Origin: Nitrosomonas sp.
GTDB taxonomy: Bacteria > Pseudomonadota > Gammaproteobacteria > Burkholderiales > Nitrosomonadaceae
DNA length: 64,000 nucleotides
Direction of reading: 5' to 3'
Assembly: GCA_028577615.1 (NCBI GenBank)
Contig: JAJSDU010000002.1
Location: forward strand, 1-64,000
Shown: positions 47,342-57,239 of the stretch, one piece after another
Layout: each line of letters starts with the position of its first letter
Numbering within the stretch: the stretch's first letter is position 1
Translations under genes and position numbers: made by a program
The notes under the pieces: generated by a model
The model's database searches: none
What the model saw: the letters and a program-made list of their open reading frames with translations, nothing else
What the model was told of the DNA's origin: nothing

Positions 47342-48559
47342 TCACATCGGCCCGGTACGATACGGCGGCTTGAGTTTCAAAGCGATTCCCGCCGCGACAA
47401 GGCAAGCTGCTCCTGATGGAATAAAGGCCCATGCGTAACTACCCGTCATGTCAAATACGCTGCCGGCAAGTACTGGCCCCATGATGCCGGCAGCGCCATA
47501 TGCAGTAAACAGGAGTGCATAGTTCATGCCAACGTTGCGGGTGCCAAAAAAATCCGCCGTCGTCGCCGGAAACAACGCGAGATTGCCACCGAAGTTGAAT
47601 CCGATCCACGCCGCTGCGACGGACAGTGTCAATTCTGTTGAACCCATCTCGATCAGCGTAAACATCATCAAACCCTGCAGCAGAAACATCGAAGCCATCG
47701 CATTTTTCCTGCCCATCCTGTCCGACACCATACCCCAGATAATGCGTCCGGCCCCATTGAATAAAGCCAGTATGCCCACTGCATTTGCAGCCGCAGCCGG
47801 ACTGAGTCCACTGTGCAGTCCGTAAGGTTTCAATATGCCGATCACCAGCAATCCGGCAGTGGCGCCGGATAAGAACATTATCCAGAGCATCCAGAACTGC
47901 TGACGGCGGATCATATCCCGCCATTCGAAATCCGCGGCAGACACAGTTCTGGCGGAAACTTTTGACAACTGCCATCCTGCGGGCTTCCATTCCGCCGGAG
48001 GATTCCTGAGCAGCTGCGCGCCAGCCACAACCGCAACCATAAAAATGCTGCCGAGATATTTAAAGGCAGTCAGAATGCCATGGGCCTCGATCAGTCCGGA
48101 TGCGATTTTTGCAAACAACCATGCCCCACCCCCAAAACCGGCTACCGCAATGCCAGTAACCAGACCGCGCTTGTCTGGAAACCACTTCGCGCATGCAGCG
48201 ATAGGACAAACATAGGCAAGGCCGATGCCCGCTCCGCCAATAACGCCGACAGTCAGCGCTACCAGCAAAAAATTGCCCTCTGTCAAAGAAGCAAGCAGAT
48301 ATCCCGCACCCAGAACAATACCGCCCAGCGCAGCCACAATGCGCGGCCCCTTTCTGTCCTGCAGCCTGCCGGCATATATCATGACCAGCGCGAAAGTTGC
48401 CAGTGACAGTGAGAAAATGATTTGCGTCTGCGTAGTTGTATAAAAGAAAACATCCTTGAGCGGGTTAACAAACACACTCCAGCTGTAGATTGCGCCCAGG
48501 CACATCTGGACAATCAGTGCGCCAGCCACCACCAGCCAGCGGTTTTCAGTCAGCGACAT
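47342..48559 (-). CDS. MFS transporter, oxalate/formate antiporter family
   Basis: This 405-residue protein has about twelve membrane segments. It starts ENRWLVVAGALIVQMCLGAIYSWSVFVNPL, which is the signature opening of the OFA (OxlT-like) MFS family, and has the loop motif GRLQDRKGPR. The transported anion is unknown; oxalate and formate are only two of the family's substrates. The ATG at 48559 is preferred to in-frame codons that would overlap mnmA. The gene follows mnmA by 44 bp. Confidence 0.86.
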   Translation of the reverse strand: MSLTENRWLVVAGALIVQMCLGAIYSWSVFVNPLKDVFFYTTTQTQIIFSLSLATFALVMIYAGRLQDRKGPRIVAALGGIVLGAGYLLASLTEGNFLLVALTVGVIGGAGIGLAYVCPIAACAKWFPDKRGLVTGIAVAGFGGGAWLFAKIASGLIEAHGILTAFKYLGSIFMVAVVAGAQLLRNPPAEWKPAGWQLSKVSARTVSAADFEWRDMIRRQQFWMLWIMFLSGATAGLLVIGILKPYGLHSGLSPAAAANAVGILALFNGAGRIIWGMVSDRMGRKNAMASMFLLQGLMMFTLIEMGSTELTLSVAAAWIGFNFGGNLALFPATTADFFGTRNVGMNYALLFTAYGAAGIMGPVLAGSVFDMTGSYAWAFIPSGAACLVAAGIALKLKPPYRTGPM

Positions 48560-48603
48560 GAACACAGGCAGCTGATGAAGCCATTCCCGAAGCTTCGCGC
48601 AAT

Positions 48604-49683
48604 TCACGCAACAATGATCCCTCCGCCAAGACACACATTACTCTCATAAATCACCACCGACTGTCCGGGCGTAACCGCCCACTGATCCTGTGCAAAATCC
48701 ACCTGACACTGGTCTCTATCAAAACTTGCAATCGTACAGGGCGCGTCCTTTTGCCGGTAACGGGTTTTAGCTGCGTAAACCCAATTACAATGCGGTCTTT
48801 CTCCGTTGATCCAGGTAAGATCAGCGGCTTTAAGCGATGGCTGCAACAAACGGGGATGATCATGCCCCTGCACCACAACCAGCACGTTATCGGTCATTTT
48901 TTTACCGCAGACGAACCAGGGTTCATCGCTGCCGTCGCGCGTACCGCCTATGCCGAGACCCTGCCGCTGTCCGATAGTGTAATACATCAAACCGAGGTGC
49001 CGGCCGACCACATTGCCTTCAGGTGTCTGTATTTCACCGGGTTCAGGCGGCAGATAACGGCTCAGGAATTCCCGGAAAGGTCGCTCACCGATAAAGCATA
49101 TTCCCGTGCTGTCTTTTTTCGCGGCATTCGGTAACTTCAGGTCACTGGCGATTTTCCGCACATCGCGTTTATAAAGATGTCCGATCGGAAACAGTGTATT
49201 CGACAATTGCTGTTGATTCAGGCGATAAAGAAAATAGCTCTGATCCTTGGCGCCGTCCTCGCCTTTGAGCAATTGAAACGCGCCATCAAATTCGCGCACC
49301 TGCGCATAATGTCCGGTTGCAATATGGTTCGCGCCGAGCGTACAGGCATGGTCCAGAAATGCCTTGAATTTGATTTCGGCGTTGCACAGCACGTCCGGGT
49401 TAGGTGTGCGCCCGGCCTGGTATTCCCGCAAAAAACTGGAAAAAACGCGGTCCTTGTACGCCGCGGAAAAATTAACCGCTTCGATTGGTATGTCCAGAAT
49501 ATCGGCTACCGAGACAGCATCCAGAAAATCCTGCCGTGAAGAGCAGTACTCATCGGTATCATCATCTTCCCAGTTTTTCATGAACAGCCCGGTAACATCA
49601 TAGCCCTGCTGCTTGAGCAGATAAGCCGCCACTGACGAATCAACCCCGCCGGACATACCGACAATCACATGTTTTTTCTTCAT
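48604..49683 (-). CDS. mnmA: tRNA 2-thiouridylase MnmA
   Basis: MnmA thiolates U34 of Lys, Glu and Gln tRNAs. The 359-residue protein has the PP-loop [15 protein letters not shown] (9-23), the catalytic Cys C100 ([12 protein letters not shown]), the second Cys C196 (STGICFIGE) and the C-terminal beta barrel. It follows the nudJ-like gene by 6 bp, an arrangement (nudJ-mnmA) also found in Escherichia coli. Confidence 0.96.
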   Translation of the reverse strand: MKKKHVIVGMSGGVDSSVAAYLLKQQGYDVTGLFMKNWEDDDTDEYCSSRQDFLDAVSVADILDIPIEAVNFSAAYKDRVFSSFLREYQAGRTPNPDVLCNAEIKFKAFLDHACTLGANHIATGHYAQVREFDGAFQLLKGEDGAKDQSYFLYRLNQQQLSNTLFPIGHLYKRDVRKIASDLKLPNAAKKDSTGICFIGERPFREFLSRYLPPEPGEIQTPEGNVVGRHLGLMYYTIGQRQGLGIGGTRDGSDEPWFVCGKKMTDNVLVVVQGHDHPRLLQPSLKAADLTWINGERPHCNWVYAAKTRYRQKDAPCTIASFDRDQCQVDFAQDQWAVTPGQSVVIYESNVCLGGGIIVA

Positions 49684-49689
49684 GCCAGA

Positions 49690-50142
49690 CTAATTATAGT
49701 GTGTAAGGATTTCCAGAGGAAAACGCTTTCCGGCGATAAAATCCTGAATGCACTGCATGACCAGCGGACTACGATGGCGCATAGTCAATGCTTCAATTAC
49801 CGGTAGAGCATACCAGTCAGCGCTGACAATCACAGTTTCCCGTACATAATCAGGATCAAAACCGGTAACATGCCCGGAAAATGCGAACCGCAGGTAAGTG
49901 GTATCGTTGACAGTCGAATGCCAGTGATAAATGCCGATCAGCCACTCGGGAACAAACGTATAGCCAGTTTCCTCCAGTGTTTCTCGAATGACTGCCTGAG
50001 TTAATGATTCATCCGGTTCCAGATGACCGGCAGGCTGATTAAAAACGGTTGGACTCCCCGGCGCAATCTGTTCTTCGACGAGCAAGAAGCGATCCGCCTG
50101 CTCAACAACCGCCGCTACTGTAACATTGGGTTTCCAGATCAT
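49690..50142 (-). CDS. nudJ: Nudix hydrolase NudJ-like
   Basis: This 150-residue protein starts MIWKPNVTVAAVVEQADRFLLVEEQI and has a full Nudix box, GHLEPDESLTQAVIRETLEETGY. NudJ removes phosphate from HMP-PP and nucleoside tri- and diphosphates. The length, the tail and the position before mnmA match NudJ. A longer open frame to 50370 runs through the DUF4019 gene and is not used. Confidence 0.88.
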   Translation of the reverse strand: MIWKPNVTVAAVVEQADRFLLVEEQIAPGSPTVFNQPAGHLEPDESLTQAVIRETLEETGYTFVPEWLIGIYHWHSTVNDTTYLRFAFSGHVTGFDPDYVRETVIVSADWYALPVIEALTMRHRSPLVMQCIQDFIAGKRFPLEILTHYN

Positions 50143-50182
50143 GGCTTTACGTAAAATCCTGACAAGACTGTTGAAATCACCG

Positions 50183-50599
50183 TCATTTGATCGCGTAATC
50201 CGCAACACGCCATTCACTGTCCTTATCCTTGGACAAGGTGACTGTTTCCAACGCCAGCGTTCTGTTTTTGAATGTTGCATAAAACTGGAGCACAACGTAC
50301 TCTCCCTCAGGGAAACCGGATGGTTCTTTGGAATATCCGGCAGTCGCGATATATCTGTTCTCCATGGCACCCAATGGTTTTCTTATCGTTCCGGCCGTTT
50401 TGATCCAGTCAGCCTCCGATCTTTTATTCTGAAAATGCGATGAGGCCATCTTCCAACTATCAGCGTAGTGTTCTTCATCCGTCAACGCAAGCCAGGTGCG
50501 CGCACTGCTTTCGACAGCTTTGAGAACGGCACTGTCATCAGCAAACGACAGGCTGGCAAAAAGAAACAGCATTAAAGCCGCAATACATCGTTTAATCAT
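50183..50599 (-). CDS. DUF4019 exported protein
   Basis: This 138-residue precursor has a signal peptide (MLFLFASLSFA). The mature part matches DUF4019: SSARTWLALTDEEHYADSWKMASSHFQNKRSEADWIKTAGTIRKPLGAMENR, then GEYVVLQFYATFKNRTLALETVTLSKDKDSEWRVADYAIK. Function is unknown. The ATG at 50599 has AAGGA just before it and is preferred to the ATG four codons upstream. Confidence 0.8.
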   Translation of the reverse strand: MIKRCIAALMLFLFASLSFADDSAVLKAVESSARTWLALTDEEHYADSWKMASSHFQNKRSEADWIKTAGTIRKPLGAMENRYIATAGYSKEPSGFPEGEYVVLQFYATFKNRTLALETVTLSKDKDSEWRVADYAIK

Positions 50600-51091
50600 T
50601 GCATCCTTCATTCACATGGATAACGCAACACACCCGAGACCATACTCTGCAAACGGATACTGATAGTTCCAGGGCACGCTGCGCTTGTTAATTGGAACCA
50701 CGAATTATCCTGTTTCAGGAAAGCACTGTCTACCATTGAAAAGTTGAAAAGTTTTTCGGAAAACGGCAAAACACGCGATTAACCATTACATTGACCCGTT
50801 TTTATCGGACGGACGCCTAGACTGTATTATCATGGAATGCTAATATTGCAATCGCATATGTAAGCAATTCATTTTGCCAAAGTTTTTGCAACGTTTTCAT
50901 AGAATATAGAATGACACTATTAAACGTAAAGGCGCCCGAATTGATTGTATGTACATGCAGTTAACAGGATTAAAAATAACAAAACGCACAAAAAAGTGAA
51001 CTTGCTATATACTTTGCTATGTGAATATCGCCGAGTAGGTTAAGGGTGAATTGTACGATATTAAAAATCAAATCTAGGAGAGGAGTTTAAA
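50600..51091. other. 490-bp non-coding region before a small exported protein
   Basis: The region holds the promoter of the minus-strand DUF4019 gene and, near its right end, that of the gene at 51092. It is AT-rich, with a short direct repeat TTGAAAAG (about 50738-50754). TATACT (51007-51012) is a candidate -10 element for the small-protein gene. No coding sequence or structured RNA was recognised. Confidence 0.4.
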
Positions 51092-51346
51092 ATGAAAAAA
51101 TTCGTAATGGCCGCGATTGCTGCAATGTTTGTGTTAGGCTCAACAACAACTATGGCGAGTGGAAACCTGGAATCATCACTGACCCCTATCAGTGCCGAGA
51201 ATGTTTTAAACTGGATGAACTGCAGAGACAAGGATCCAGGTGCTTCCGTCAAAAGTATGACCAAAGTCAAAGACGGTAAAATCGTCGTGGTTAAATGCGC
51301 TGATGCCAACAAAATCGTAGCTGACGCACAAGCTTCCAGCAAATAA
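51092..51346 (+). CDS. Small exported protein, unknown
   Basis: This 84-residue precursor has a clear Sec signal (KKFVMAAIAAMFVLGSTTTMAS). The mature protein of about 62 residues has two Cys, one in WMNCRDKD and one in VKCADANK, which could form a disulfide. It has an alternating Lys-rich part (SMTKVKDGKIVVVKCAD). GGAGAGGAG precedes the ATG, the strongest ribosome site in the area, and a likely terminator follows, so it may be made in large amounts. The family was not recognised. Confidence 0.75.
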   Translation: MKKFVMAAIAAMFVLGSTTTMASGNLESSLTPISAENVLNWMNCRDKDPGASVKSMTKVKDGKIVVVKCADANKIVADAQASSK

Positions 51347-51368
51347 TTTCTTCGTGCTGACCTGATTT

Positions 51369-51407
51369 GGGTCTATAGTCGCTTACTACGATATAGGCCC
51401 ATTTTAT
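51369..51407 (+). terminator. Probable terminator after the small exported protein
   Basis: An imperfect stem, GGGTCTATAGTCG with CGATATAGGCCC, and a 7-base loop are followed by ATTTTATTT, 22 bp past the stop. Confidence 0.6.
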
Positions 51408-51582
51408 TTACCCGTTCAACAACATTTTTCCGCTCCACCCTCATCCGGCGCCACATTGATACAACATGCTGTCGGCAGCAGTTTTTATCGATGATTTTCT
51501 GAGTTGGGTTTCCCTTGGCTATCAGTTTGCGGAAACCAGCGTTAACAACACTGTCTGAATTCAGGTCGGTGCTTTTCTACTC

Positions 51583-52113
51583 ATGCATCTGTTGAAATTT
51601 TTCACTGGAATCAGTCTGCTTGTTGTTCTTGGATTTGTCACACTGTGTTACTTTTCGCCGAAGTTTTTCATAAAAACCGCATATATGCTGGTAAAATTGG
51701 AGTTGAGTGACATACCTGAAATTTCCGGTACAACACTCAGCAAAATGGTCGTTCCATCCACACCCGCCGCCGCTGCGAAGGATAATTTTATTCTTGTCGA
51801 TGTACGGACACCGCAGGAACGCCATGTTTCAGTTATTCCTGGTGCTGTTGATGCCGACTTTTTCGAACGTCATTTTGCTGATTACCAGCACAAAAAAATC
51901 ATTGTTTACTGCACGATAGGCTATCGCAGTGGATTTTATGCCAGAACATTGCGCGACAGGGGACTGGATGCCTACAACTTGGGTGAAGGCATAGTTGGCT
52001 GGACGCATACCGATGGACGGCTATTCGACTCGCATGGACAGCCGACACGGCGAGTACATGTCTATAGCCGTCCATGGCATCTGGCTGTTAAAGATCATAT
52101 TGCCGTGTATTAA
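51583..52113 (+). CDS. Membrane-anchored rhodanese-domain protein
   Basis: This 176-residue protein has an N-terminal membrane segment (FFTGISLLVVLGFVTLCYF) and a rhodanese domain: ILVDVRTPQERHVSVIPGAV, then the active-site loop YCTIGYRSG with C110. The domain would lie outside the cytoplasm. Sulfur transfer or a sensing role are both possible. It is 139 bp upstream of an L,D-transpeptidase on the same strand. Confidence 0.82.
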   Translation: MHLLKFFTGISLLVVLGFVTLCYFSPKFFIKTAYMLVKLELSDIPEISGTTLSKMVVPSTPAAAAKDNFILVDVRTPQERHVSVIPGAVDADFFERHFADYQHKKIIVYCTIGYRSGFYARTLRDRGLDAYNLGEGIVGWTHTDGRLFDSHGQPTRRVHVYSRPWHLAVKDHIAVY

Positions 52114-52252
52114 TCGGTCACTCATTCAAATTCAAGTATGGCAGCGTAATTTTTCCTGGCGCCCACTACACACTTCACCTGTTTCAAACAAAAAATATCG
52201 GTTATTATTCCAAGTATTGTCATTATCTGTTCGAAAGGAAGGAGTAGCACTG

Positions 52253-53218
52253 ATGCAAAGGTTTTTGTTATCGTTTTTTACTGTTTCCATTTTGTTTGCG
52301 ACAGACGGCCTCCGCGCCGAAGCTTGGCCGCTGCCGCCGCCCGGCATTGATATTTTTGGACAAATTCGCACCACCCAAGCCGGCCGCACGGACACATTGC
52401 TGGATATTGCGCGTCTTTATGATATCGGGCAGACCGAAATTATGCTGGCCAACCCGCATGTTGACCGATGGATGCCGGATGATGGCTCCGAGGTTATTCT
52501 GCCGAGCCGCTATATTTTCCCGCAGGCCGAGCGCAAAGGCATCGTGGTCAATCTGGCTGAAATGCGCCTTTATTATTTTCCCGAAGCCAAGCAAGGAGAG
52601 CAATCAGTCGTCATGACATTTCCAACCGGGATTGGACGCATGGATTGGATAATGCCACTAGGTATATCCCGGATCACGGAAAAAAAGAAAGACCCGGCCT
52701 GGATACCGACAGAATCAATAAAACGATATCGTATTGCCAATGGCGAACCGCCGTTGCCCAACATCGTTCCGCCAGGTCCAGACAACCCTTTGGGCCGTCA
52801 CGCAATGCGATTGAGTATTGGAAAAGGGACATATCTCATTCATGGCACATCCAAGCCATTTGGCGTGGGCATGCGCACTTCATCTGGTTGCATCCGCATG
52901 TATCCGGAGGACATCGAAAAACTGTTTGAACTGGTTCCGATCGGCACCCAGGTTAATATTGTCAATCAACCGATCAAGCTCGGATGGCTGCTCGATTCAC
53001 TGTTTATTGAACTGCATCCGCCACTGGAAGAAGACGAAGCAAAATACGCCAATTACAAACAGATGGTCATCGCTGAAATAAACAGTTTTCTGATGCAGCA
53101 GCGAAATCAACAGAAACTGGGTGTTGATTTTGAAATCGATCATGAAACACTGGATCGCGCAATTGCAGAAAAAAGAGGCATGCCTATCGTGATATCACGT
53201 ATACCAACTTCATCCTGA
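52253..53218 (+). CDS. L,D-transpeptidase (ErfK/YbiS family)
   Basis: This 321-residue precursor has a signal peptide (ending near RAEA) and a LysM-like part (DTLLDIARLYDIGQTEIMLANPHVDRW). The YkuD domain has the catalytic motif H197-G and S211-G-C213-I-R, so C213 is the nucleophile. It forms 3-3 peptidoglycan cross-links or attaches proteins to peptidoglycan. AAGGAAGGAG stands before the ATG at 52253, which is preferred to an in-frame start far upstream that would overlap the rhodanese gene. Confidence 0.92.
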   Translation: MQRFLLSFFTVSILFATDGLRAEAWPLPPPGIDIFGQIRTTQAGRTDTLLDIARLYDIGQTEIMLANPHVDRWMPDDGSEVILPSRYIFPQAERKGIVVNLAEMRLYYFPEAKQGEQSVVMTFPTGIGRMDWIMPLGISRITEKKKDPAWIPTESIKRYRIANGEPPLPNIVPPGPDNPLGRHAMRLSIGKGTYLIHGTSKPFGVGMRTSSGCIRMYPEDIEKLFELVPIGTQVNIVNQPIKLGWLLDSLFIELHPPLEEDEAKYANYKQMVIAEINSFLMQQRNQQKLGVDFEIDHETLDRAIAEKRGMPIVISRIPTSS

Positions 53219-53242
53219 ACGTAGATTCGCTACGCGGCGCTA

Positions 53243-54511
53243 TCACACAAAAAAGAGCAGCGCGCCACCAATACCGGCGGCAGCCGCCAGCATACCGGTT
53301 GCGCAGCGTCTGGCGATCAATGTATTGCCGATAAAATAAATTAATCCGAGCTTGAAAGCGATATTGGAAAGTATGCTCAGCGAAATAGCGGTAACCGTTT
53401 CAGAAGCCTGCAGTTTGTCCATTTCGAACAACCGCAGGCTCGTCAGCGTAATGGCATCGACATCCGTCAAACCGGTTATCAACGCCACAACATATAATCC
53501 CCGGCTACCGGCAATATCGGACAACCAGGCGGCAAAAAGCAAAACGACGGCGTAAAGCAATCCGAAACTCGCCGCGGTGCGCAATTCGGCCGGGTTGCTG
53601 ATTTCCGGCGCAGGTATATTGTTATGCTCACTAAGGCGCTTCCACCAATACACTGCCGCACCCAGACCAAACAGCAAACCGCTGCCAAGCACCGGCAACA
53701 GCTTAGGCAGAATACCAGGGGAAACAACAGAACAGACAATCGCCAGCCGTATCAGCACCATAAGATTGGCGATCATAATGACAACGATTGCCAGCTGCAT
53801 GAAATACTGGCTATTCTTGCTGAGTTTCGTATAAACCAGCGTTGTCGCCGTACTGGAAACCAGACCGCCGAACAGGCCCAGCAATACCGCGCCATGCCGT
53901 TCGCCGACGAGACGCAACGCCACATATCCCATCAGGCTGACACCCGAGATCAGCACCACCATAAGCCAGATCTGATAGAGATTGATGGTTTGGTAAGGGC
54001 CGATATTTTCATCGGGCAGAATGGGCAGAATGATAAACGTCAAGACCGCAAATTGCAGAATGGACACCAGATCGCGACGATCAAGCTTCTGCGTCATGCC
54101 ATGCAGTTCGGTCTTGAAGTACAGCAAGATAGTTGTCACAATCGCCAGCATCAGAGCCAGTTTGGTCTCGCCATACCAGACGATTGCACCCAATCCGTAG
54201 CAAATAATAATCGCTGCAACGGTTGTCGTTCCCGGATCATTTGTATTGTCGTCTTTTGCGCGCAGATACGCTGCAATGACCATGCCACCGACAATCAAAA
54301 GTCCGGCAGCCAGAAACCACGGTGATTCAGTCTTTCCGGACAGCATCGCAGCCAGCGTACCAAACAAGGCCACCAGCGCAAAAGTCCGCAATCCGGCTTT
54401 AGCGCTTGAGCTGCGCTCGCGCTCCAATCCTATAAATAAGCCAATCGCCAGGCTGGTAGCAAAATGCGGCAAATGAAAAAGCGCCTCGTCCTGTAGAAAT
54501 TCGATAGTCAT
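53243..54511 (-). CDS. MgtC/SapB-DUF4010 membrane protein
   Basis: This 422-residue protein has an MgtC-like N-terminal part (HFATSLAIGLFIGLERERSS...GLRTFALVALFGTLAAML) and a DUF4010 C-terminal part (GLFGGLVSSTATTLVYTKLSK to the end), with about twelve membrane segments. MgtC proteins modulate the membrane ATP synthase and Mg homeostasis; the role of the fused form is unknown. It converges with the L,D-transpeptidase. Confidence 0.82.
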   Translation of the reverse strand: MTIEFLQDEALFHLPHFATSLAIGLFIGLERERSSSAKAGLRTFALVALFGTLAAMLSGKTESPWFLAAGLLIVGGMVIAAYLRAKDDNTNDPGTTTVAAIIICYGLGAIVWYGETKLALMLAIVTTILLYFKTELHGMTQKLDRRDLVSILQFAVLTFIILPILPDENIGPYQTINLYQIWLMVVLISGVSLMGYVALRLVGERHGAVLLGLFGGLVSSTATTLVYTKLSKNSQYFMQLAIVVIMIANLMVLIRLAIVCSVVSPGILPKLLPVLGSGLLFGLGAAVYWWKRLSEHNNIPAPEISNPAELRTAASFGLLYAVVLLFAAWLSDIAGSRGLYVVALITGLTDVDAITLTSLRLFEMDKLQASETVTAISLSILSNIAFKLGLIYFIGNTLIARRCATGMLAAAAGIGGALLFFV

Positions 54512-54556
54512 ACCAACCGGTTATCCTGATTCGTTTCAGTCATCACACCTATTATG

Positions 54557-56296
54557 TCACGCCCCGGAAATTTCCTCACGGAGATCCAGCCAGCGCTCCA
54601 ACATTAACTGCAGCGTGGTGCGACCATTAAATTCATTTAAATGCAGCTGATAAACCGCACTGATGACATCGGGCAATAGGTCATTGTGAAAAAACAGAAT
54701 GGCATCGTATGTTGTATCGGATTCAAATTTCTTAAGTTTCAGTTTCAGATGTTTTCCACCGACAATACGCTGATTCTCGACACAAAACCGTGCATGAAAA
54801 GTCGGTTGTGGAAAACCCTGTCCCCAGACTTGCCGCATCAAATGCTGCGCCAGCTCCAGATTGATTTCGGATTCCGTCAGGTCACCATCGGTCTCGATGA
54901 CACGTGTGAGATCGGCCGGCGTCAGCAATCCCTGCGCTATTTGCTCGAAAGCATCGCAAAATTGCGTAAAATTGCCGGCATGTATCGTCAAACCGGCCGC
55001 TGCTGCATGACCGCCAAATTTAACGATCAATGAAGGATGGCGCTTGGACACCAGATCCAGTGCGTCACGCAGATGAAAACCCGGGATGGAGCGTCCCGAT
55101 CCTTTCATTTCACCGGCATTGCCCGGCGCAAAAATAATGGTGGGGCGATGATATTTCTCCTTGATGCGCGATGCCAGAATACCAATCACCCCCTGATGCC
55201 AGTTTTGATCAAACAAACACACACTATACGCTTGCTGAATTTTTCCATTCTCGACGCTCAATCTGTTTTCCAGCATCGACAAAGCGCTTTCATGCATATC
55301 GGATTCGATTTCACGGCGCTGGACATTCAATGCATCCAGTTCACGCGCAATGTGCTCGGCATAAGCCGGATCATCGGTAGTCAGACATTCAATACCAAGC
55401 GACATGTCATCCAGACGGCCTGCCGCATTGAGCCGCGGACCCAGAATAAATCCCAGATCATAGGTTGACGTTTGCGCATAATTGCGCCGCGTGATTTTAA
55501 GCAGCGCCTGAATCCCCGTACAGGCTGCGCCTTTACGGATACGCTTCAGGCCCTGCTGCACCAGAATACGATTGTTATCATCCAGTCTGACAACATCGGC
55601 CACTGTGCCCAGCGCGACAAGATCCAGAAAACTGGCCAGATTCGGCCCTCTATTATCGGGAAAAGCCCCGCGAAGACGCAATTCAGCTCTGAGCGCCATC
55701 ATCAGATAAAAAATGACACCCACGCCGGCAATACTTTTACTCGGAAATGAACATCCCGGCTGATTCGGATTGATGATTGCCGCCGCATCGGGCAGTGCGT
55801 CTCCGGGCAAATGATGGTCTGTTACCAGAACCTGCATTCCCAATGCGTTTGCCGCCGCTACGCCATCAATGCTGGCAATCCCGTTATCCACGGTAATCAG
55901 AATGTCGGGCTGCCTGGTCTTATACGCAAGCGCAACAATTTCCGGTGTAAGCCCATAACCATACTCGAACCGGTTGGGAACCAGATAATCGACGATTGCT
56001 CCGAACTGGCGCAATATGCGCAGACCGACCGCGCAGGCGGTTGCTCCATCGGAATCATAATCCGCAACAATCAGCAGATGTTTCCCGTTCGCGATGGCAT
56101 CGGCCAGAATGCAGGCCATCGCGCCGATATTCTTGATATGATGGTATGGAATCAAGCGCACCAGTTCAGTTTCGAGCTGCTCCACGCGTGCGATGCCACG
56201 GGCGGCATAAATCCGTGCCAGAACAGGTGGCAGGCCGTGGCGGCGCAGCACATCAAAAGCCTGTGCATCAACGGTACGTGTAATTATCTTGGACAT
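54557..56296 (-). CDS. recJ: Single-stranded DNA exonuclease RecJ
   Basis: This 579-residue 5'-3' exonuclease acts in recombination and mismatch repair. It has the DHH motifs: LLIVADYDSDGATAC, VDNGIAS, VLVTDHHLPG, and the DHHA1 part with KFGGHAAAAGLTI. An OB fold follows near the C-terminus. The ATG at 56296 (MSKIITRTVD) is preferred to 56341. It is 67 bp downstream of corC. Confidence 0.95.
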   Translation of the reverse strand: MSKIITRTVDAQAFDVLRRHGLPPVLARIYAARGIARVEQLETELVRLIPYHHIKNIGAMACILADAIANGKHLLIVADYDSDGATACAVGLRILRQFGAIVDYLVPNRFEYGYGLTPEIVALAYKTRQPDILITVDNGIASIDGVAAANALGMQVLVTDHHLPGDALPDAAAIINPNQPGCSFPSKSIAGVGVIFYLMMALRAELRLRGAFPDNRGPNLASFLDLVALGTVADVVRLDDNNRILVQQGLKRIRKGAACTGIQALLKITRRNYAQTSTYDLGFILGPRLNAAGRLDDMSLGIECLTTDDPAYAEHIARELDALNVQRREIESDMHESALSMLENRLSVENGKIQQAYSVCLFDQNWHQGVIGILASRIKEKYHRPTIIFAPGNAGEMKGSGRSIPGFHLRDALDLVSKRHPSLIVKFGGHAAAAGLTIHAGNFTQFCDAFEQIAQGLLTPADLTRVIETDGDLTESEINLELAQHLMRQVWGQGFPQPTFHARFCVENQRIVGGKHLKLKLKKFESDTTYDAILFFHNDLLPDVISAVYQLHLNEFNGRTTLQLMLERWLDLREEISGA

Positions 56297-56363
56297 GAAC
56301 CGATGATTATCAATTTTCCCCTGGTAACAGTATAGAAACAATCATGCACACTGAGCGCGCGGC

Positions 56364-57194
56364 TTATTCAGTTACAATTTTCTCAGCTTTAAGTATGTAC
56401 AATCTGCGGCTATCCGCGCGCAGCACGGTGAATTTAAAGTTTTCAATCATGACCGACTCATTCCGGTTAGGCAGCCTTCCGAATTTGTTCAGCACCAGAC
56501 CGCCAATGGTATCGTAATCCGCATCACTGAAATTTGCGCCTACCGTTTCATTGAAATTCCCGATCTCGGTTATCGCCTTGATGCGGTAGGTGTTTTCCTG
56601 CTCCTGAACAATGTTGGCTTCATCTTCGTCAAAATCGTATTCATCTTCAATTTCACCGACAATTTGCTCCAGCACATCTTCAATGGTAATCAATCCGGCG
56701 ACACCGCCATATTCATTGACGACGATCGCGATATGGTTGCGATTGTTACGGAAATCCTTCAACAGCACATTGAGCTGCTTGGATTCAGGAATGAAAACCG
56801 CCGGACGCAGCATGGCGCGTATATTGAAATCTTCCTCGCCGGCATAATAACGCAGCAGGTCCTTTGCCAGCAAAATGCCGAGAATATTGTCCTCACAGCC
56901 TTCCGTAACCGGAAAGCGCGAGTGCGCAGTTTCAATTACAAAAGGAATGAATTTCTCGGGTGGCTCGTTGATATCAATGACATCCATCTGGCTGCGCGGA
57001 ATCATAATGTCACGTGCCTGCATTTCAGATACCTGCATGACGCCTTCGATCATGCTGAGCGCATCGGAATCAAGCAGATTCCGCTCGAATGCGGAATGCA
57101 ATAAAGTGATCAGTTGTTTCCGGTCTTCAGGTTCGCGCAAGAGCATGGTGCTGAGGCGCTCAAGCCAACCCGTTTTAGGCGAAGGGTCGTCCAT
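56364..57194 (-). CDS. corC: CorC/YbeX, CBS-domain Mg/Co transport protein
   Basis: This 276-residue protein has two CBS domains (about residues 60-180: ARDIMIPRSQMDVIDI and the NEYGGVAGLITIEDVLEQIVGEIEDEYD motif) and the C-terminal CorC_HlyC domain. It lacks the membrane DUF21 domain. It is the last gene of the miaB-phoH-ybeY-corC set; the apolipoprotein N-acyltransferase gene that often follows is absent here and recJ takes its place. Confidence 0.93.
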   Translation of the reverse strand: MDDPSPKTGWLERLSTMLLREPEDRKQLITLLHSAFERNLLDSDALSMIEGVMQVSEMQARDIMIPRSQMDVIDINEPPEKFIPFVIETAHSRFPVTEGCEDNILGILLAKDLLRYYAGEEDFNIRAMLRPAVFIPESKQLNVLLKDFRNNRNHIAIVVNEYGGVAGLITIEDVLEQIVGEIEDEYDFDEDEANIVQEQENTYRIKAITEIGNFNETVGANFSDADYDTIGGLVLNKFGRLPNRNESVMIENFKFTVLRADSRRLYILKAEKIVTE

Positions 57195-57239
57195 TCTGAT
57201 TTATCGTTACTTTAAAAACCTGTCAAATTTAGATTGATA

